A stretch of 64,000 bases of DNA from Streptomyces sp. Ru73. Lineage in GTDB: Bacteria; Actinomycetota; Actinomycetes; Streptomycetales; Streptomycetaceae. Under the pieces are notes generated by a model that saw nothing but the letters and a program-made list of their open reading frames with translations, ran no database searches and had not been told where the DNA came from. The stretch spans positions 1 to 64,000 of the forward strand of contig NZ_PQSQ01000022.1 in NCBI RefSeq assembly GCF_002920575.1, given 5' to 3'. A program made the position numbers and the translations under genes. Shown here piece after piece: positions 61,937-64,000 of this stretch; within the stretch, counting starts at the first letter, position 1, and every line of letters begins with the position of its first letter.

Positions 61937-62956
61937 TCAGATCTTGAAGGAGGCCGCCAGCGGCAGGTGATCGCTGCCGGTCGACGGCAGCGTCCATGCC
62001 GAGGCCGGGTCCACGCCCTTGACCATGATCTGGTCGATCCGGGCCATCGGGAACGACGCCGGCCAGCTGAAGCCGAAGCCGTCCCCGGCCGCGCCCTGCG
62101 CCGACCGCATCTGCGCGGTGACCGGTGCCAGCGAGCGGTCGTTCATCGTGCCGTTCAGATCGCCGAGCAGGACCACCTTGGACAGCCGCTCGGCCGCGAT
62201 GGCCTCGCCCAGCGCCGCCGCGCTCCGGTCCCGCTGGTTCGCCGTGAACCCGGCCTTGACCTTCACCCGCACCGAAGGCAGGTGCGCCGCGTAGACCGCG
62301 ACCCGCTGTCCGTCGGGCGCGGTGACCGTGGCGCGCAGCGCCCGCGTCCAGCCCATCTTGATGTCCACGGGGCGGGCGTCGGAGAGCGGGTACTTGCTCC
62401 ACACGCCGACGGTGCCCTCGACCGTGCGGTACGGGTACTTCTTGGCCAGCGCGGCCCGGTACGTGGGCAGCGCCTTGGCCGTCAGCTCCTCCAGAGCGAT
62501 CACGTCGGCCCCGGAGGCGGCGACCTTCCGGGCGGTGCCGGCCGGGTCGGGGTTGCCCGCGTCGACGTTGTGCGTGGCCACCGTCAGGTTGCCGGCCGGT
62601 CCCGACTTGTCGGTGAGCTGCCCGGCGAAGAGGTTCGCCCAGACCACCGCCGGCAGCACCAGCGCGACCAGCGCGGTCGCGGAGCGCCGCAGCAGGGCCG
62701 CGACCAGCAGCACCGGGACGCCGAGCCCCGCCCACGGCAGGAACGTCTCCAGGAGGCTGCCGAGGTTGCCCACCGAATTGGGCACGTCGGCGTGGAACAC
62801 CATCAGCAGGCCGAGCAGCACCGCGAGGACGGCCAGCACGATCCCGCGCCGCCACATGCCGCCACGACGCGACCAGCCGGACAGCCGGCCCGCCCGGCGG
62901 CCGGTCCCGTCGGGTCCCGCGCCCCGGCCCGCCTCCGACTTGTACGCCTGCGTCAT
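61937..62956 (-). CDS. Membrane-bound endonuclease/exonuclease/phosphatase family protein
   Basis: 339 aa. Three N-terminal membrane helices (RRGIVLAVLAVLLGLLMVFH, TFLPWAGLGVPVLLVAALL, TALVALVLPAVVWANLFAG) precede an outward EEP-fold domain: LTVATHNVDAGNPDPAGTA, VIALEELTA (metal Glu), KVVLLGDLNGTMND (DLN motif) and SDHLPLAASF (catalytic SDH). Family members cut DNA, phosphoesters or phospholipids. Because the domain is external a phosphodiesterase or lipid role is more likely than DNA repair. ATG at 62956 follows GAGGGCAG. Confidence 0.9.
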   Translation of the reverse strand: MTQAYKSEAGRGAGPDGTGRRAGRLSGWSRRGGMWRRGIVLAVLAVLLGLLMVFHADVPNSVGNLGSLLETFLPWAGLGVPVLLVAALLRRSATALVALVLPAVVWANLFAGQLTDKSGPAGNLTVATHNVDAGNPDPAGTARKVAASGADVIALEELTAKALPTYRAALAKKYPYRTVEGTVGVWSKYPLSDARPVDIKMGWTRALRATVTAPDGQRVAVYAAHLPSVRVKVKAGFTANQRDRSAAALGEAIAAERLSKVVLLGDLNGTMNDRSLAPVTAQMRSAQGAAGDGFGFSWPASFPMARIDQIMVKGVDPASAWTLPSTGSDHLPLAASFKI

Positions 62957-63121
62957 CCCGCTGCCCTCACTGCCGTGCTCGTGCGCCCCGCCTGGCCCCT
63001 GACCGTGCCCTTGACCATAGGCGATGGACAGCCTGTGCTGTCCCCCCAGGGGACGAAGCACGCGGTGCCGGGAGTTCCGCCGACGCCCGTCCCCGCGGGT
63101 GCTGTGACAGAACGGCCATGA

Positions 63122-63138
63122 ACCGCTCATCGAGCGGT
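63122..63138. promoter_or_regulatory. 17-bp palindrome in the gap upstream of the EEP gene
   Basis: ACCGCTC-ATC-GAGCGGT, perfect 7-bp arms. It is 166 bp before the EEP gene start and downstream of the TetR gene stop. It is either an operator for the EEP gene or a small hairpin ending the TetR transcript. I see no gene in 62957-63264. Confidence 0.4.
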
Positions 63139-63264
63139 CGGATTCGGGTGGCGGGAAGATCATTCTGCCTGCCGCCCGGGGGCGCGGGCAACGCGGACCG
63201 TACGCACCGTGCGCACCGCCCCGCCGCCCGCCGGGCGCCCGCCCGGCCACGCGGCCGCCGGGAC

Positions 63265-63975
63265 CTACGGACGCGCGCGGACGCCGTCCAGGACCGTGTC
63301 GACGATCTGCTCGGCGAGGCCCTCGGGCAGCTCCTTCCACTCGTGGAACAGCGCCCGGGAGAGCATCGGCGCGGCGAAGAGGTCGGCGAGGACGTCGATG
63401 TCGCAGTCCCCGCGGAGCTCGCCGCGCTCGATGCCGCGCCGCAGGACGGCCAGCAGCGCGTCACGGCGCGCCTGGACCACCGTGTCGTGGTACTCGCGCC
63501 AGAGTTCGGGCTGCGCCTTGACCTGCGTGAGCACCGTCCGCATCAGGGCGGAGTTGCGCTTGGCCAGGCCGCGGCGGCGCAGGAACTCCAGCAGCGCCAC
63601 CAGGTCGTCGCGTACCGACTCCCCGGACAGCTCGGGGTTCTCCTCCTCCAGCGAGCGCATGACGTCGAGCATCAGGCCGGTCTTGCCCGACCAGCGGCGG
63701 TACACCGTGGCCTTGCCGACGCCCGCCTCCCTGGCGATGCGCTCGATCGACAGCTCGGCGAGCGGGACGTCGTGCTCCAGGAGGTCCAGCACGCTCTCGA
63801 TGATCGCGGACTCCAGCGCTTCGTTGCGCGGCCGCCCGGGGCGCCGGCCGGCACCGGCGCAGGCGCCCCCGGCCCCGGCCGCATCCCCCTTCGCCGGCGC
63901 GGCGTCCTCCTTCGCCGGCGCGGCCGCGCCCTTCGCCCGCACCGCCGGTGCCCCGTCCCGTTTTCCGCTCGTCAC
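63265..63975 (-). CDS. TetR family regulator with Ala/Lys-rich N-terminal extension
   Basis: 236 aa. HTH at about residues 74-96: LSIERIAREAGVGKATVYRRW, followed by SGKTGLMLDVMRSL. The C-terminal part (TQVKAQPELWREYHDTVVQARRDALLAVLRRG) matches the common TetR_C group. The first 45 residues are a flexible Ala/Lys/Gly/Pro tract with a repeated AAPAKxDAA unit, then RRPGRPRNE, an AT-hook-like basic segment before the HTH. GTG at 63975 is the furthest start in the frame; a shorter start is possible. The target is unknown. Confidence 0.9.
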   Translation of the reverse strand: MTSGKRDGAPAVRAKGAAAPAKEDAAPAKGDAAGAGGACAGAGRRPGRPRNEALESAIIESVLDLLEHDVPLAELSIERIAREAGVGKATVYRRWSGKTGLMLDVMRSLEEENPELSGESVRDDLVALLEFLRRRGLAKRNSALMRTVLTQVKAQPELWREYHDTVVQARRDALLAVLRRGIERGELRGDCDIDVLADLFAAPMLSRALFHEWKELPEGLAEQIVDTVLDGVRARP

Positions 63976-64000
63976 GTCCGGCCCGCCTCTCGTTCCGTAC

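Overview
The window is very GC-rich actinobacterial chromosome, almost certainly from a Streptomyces species. The gene order (lipB, lipA, DUF4191 protein, RDD protein, glnA, glnII, pullulanase, malEFG/aglA/malR, glnE, glnA2, nadE) matches what I remember of the conserved core region of Streptomyces coelicolor around SCO2190 to SCO2241. That comparison is from memory and was not run. I see no rRNA, tRNA, CRISPR array, insertion sequence or phage gene.

Layout: (1) 1-6445 holds the 3' part of an FAD oxidoreductase, an NsdA-like HTH/TPR regulator, the lipoate genes lipB and lipA, a 72-aa hypothetical and a DUF4191 membrane protein. (2) 6446-18159 is the nitrogen block: RDD protein, glnA and glnII, each behind a four-element GlnR-type site. 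Between them lie a GNAT enzyme, a two-gene membrane module, a three-gene operon (Fe/2OG oxygenase, methyltransferase, carnitine-acyltransferase-like protein) and an OhrR/Ohr pair. (3) 18135-31845 holds an OlsA/OlsB-like ornithine-lipid pair, a Tat-exported GH89 enzyme, a DUF397 protein, a membrane protein with a degenerate sigma-factor-like head, a diiron-like hydrolase with a ferredoxin reductase and TetR regulator, and a divergent pair made of an NB-ARC/TPR-type ATPase and a PP2C phosphatase. (4) 31887-44896 is a starch/maltodextrin locus: secreted pullulanase and alpha-amylase, the MalEFG transporter, and two alpha-glucosidase/LacI modules placed as mirror copies on either side of the transporter. 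(5) 44933-54314 has a PAP2 membrane protein, an amidohydrolase/permease/TetR cluster, glnE and glnA2. (6) 54643-63975 has a secreted serine protease, a His-rich DUF6153 protein with a Tat/lipoprotein multicopper oxidase, nadE, a SnoaL-like protein behind a perfect SoxR-type palindrome, an MFS exporter, a membrane endonuclease/phosphatase-fold protein and a TetR regulator.

How the genes work together: GlnA and GlnII assimilate ammonium, GlnE sets GlnA activity by adenylylation, and GlnA2 lacks the target tyrosine. In the sugar block, exported amylase and pullulanase make maltodextrins, MalEFG imports them, the alpha-glucosidases release glucose, and the two LacI proteins probably read the CTTGCAG/TTGCAA repeats found at both promoter regions. 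The best candidate for an undescribed system is the coupled operon at 11113-14835. Its enzyme set (hydroxylase, N- or O-methyltransferase, carnitine-type acyltransferase) is what would be needed to make an acyl-carnitine-like small molecule. The second is the SoxR-type, apparently leaderless promoter at 59880-59917.
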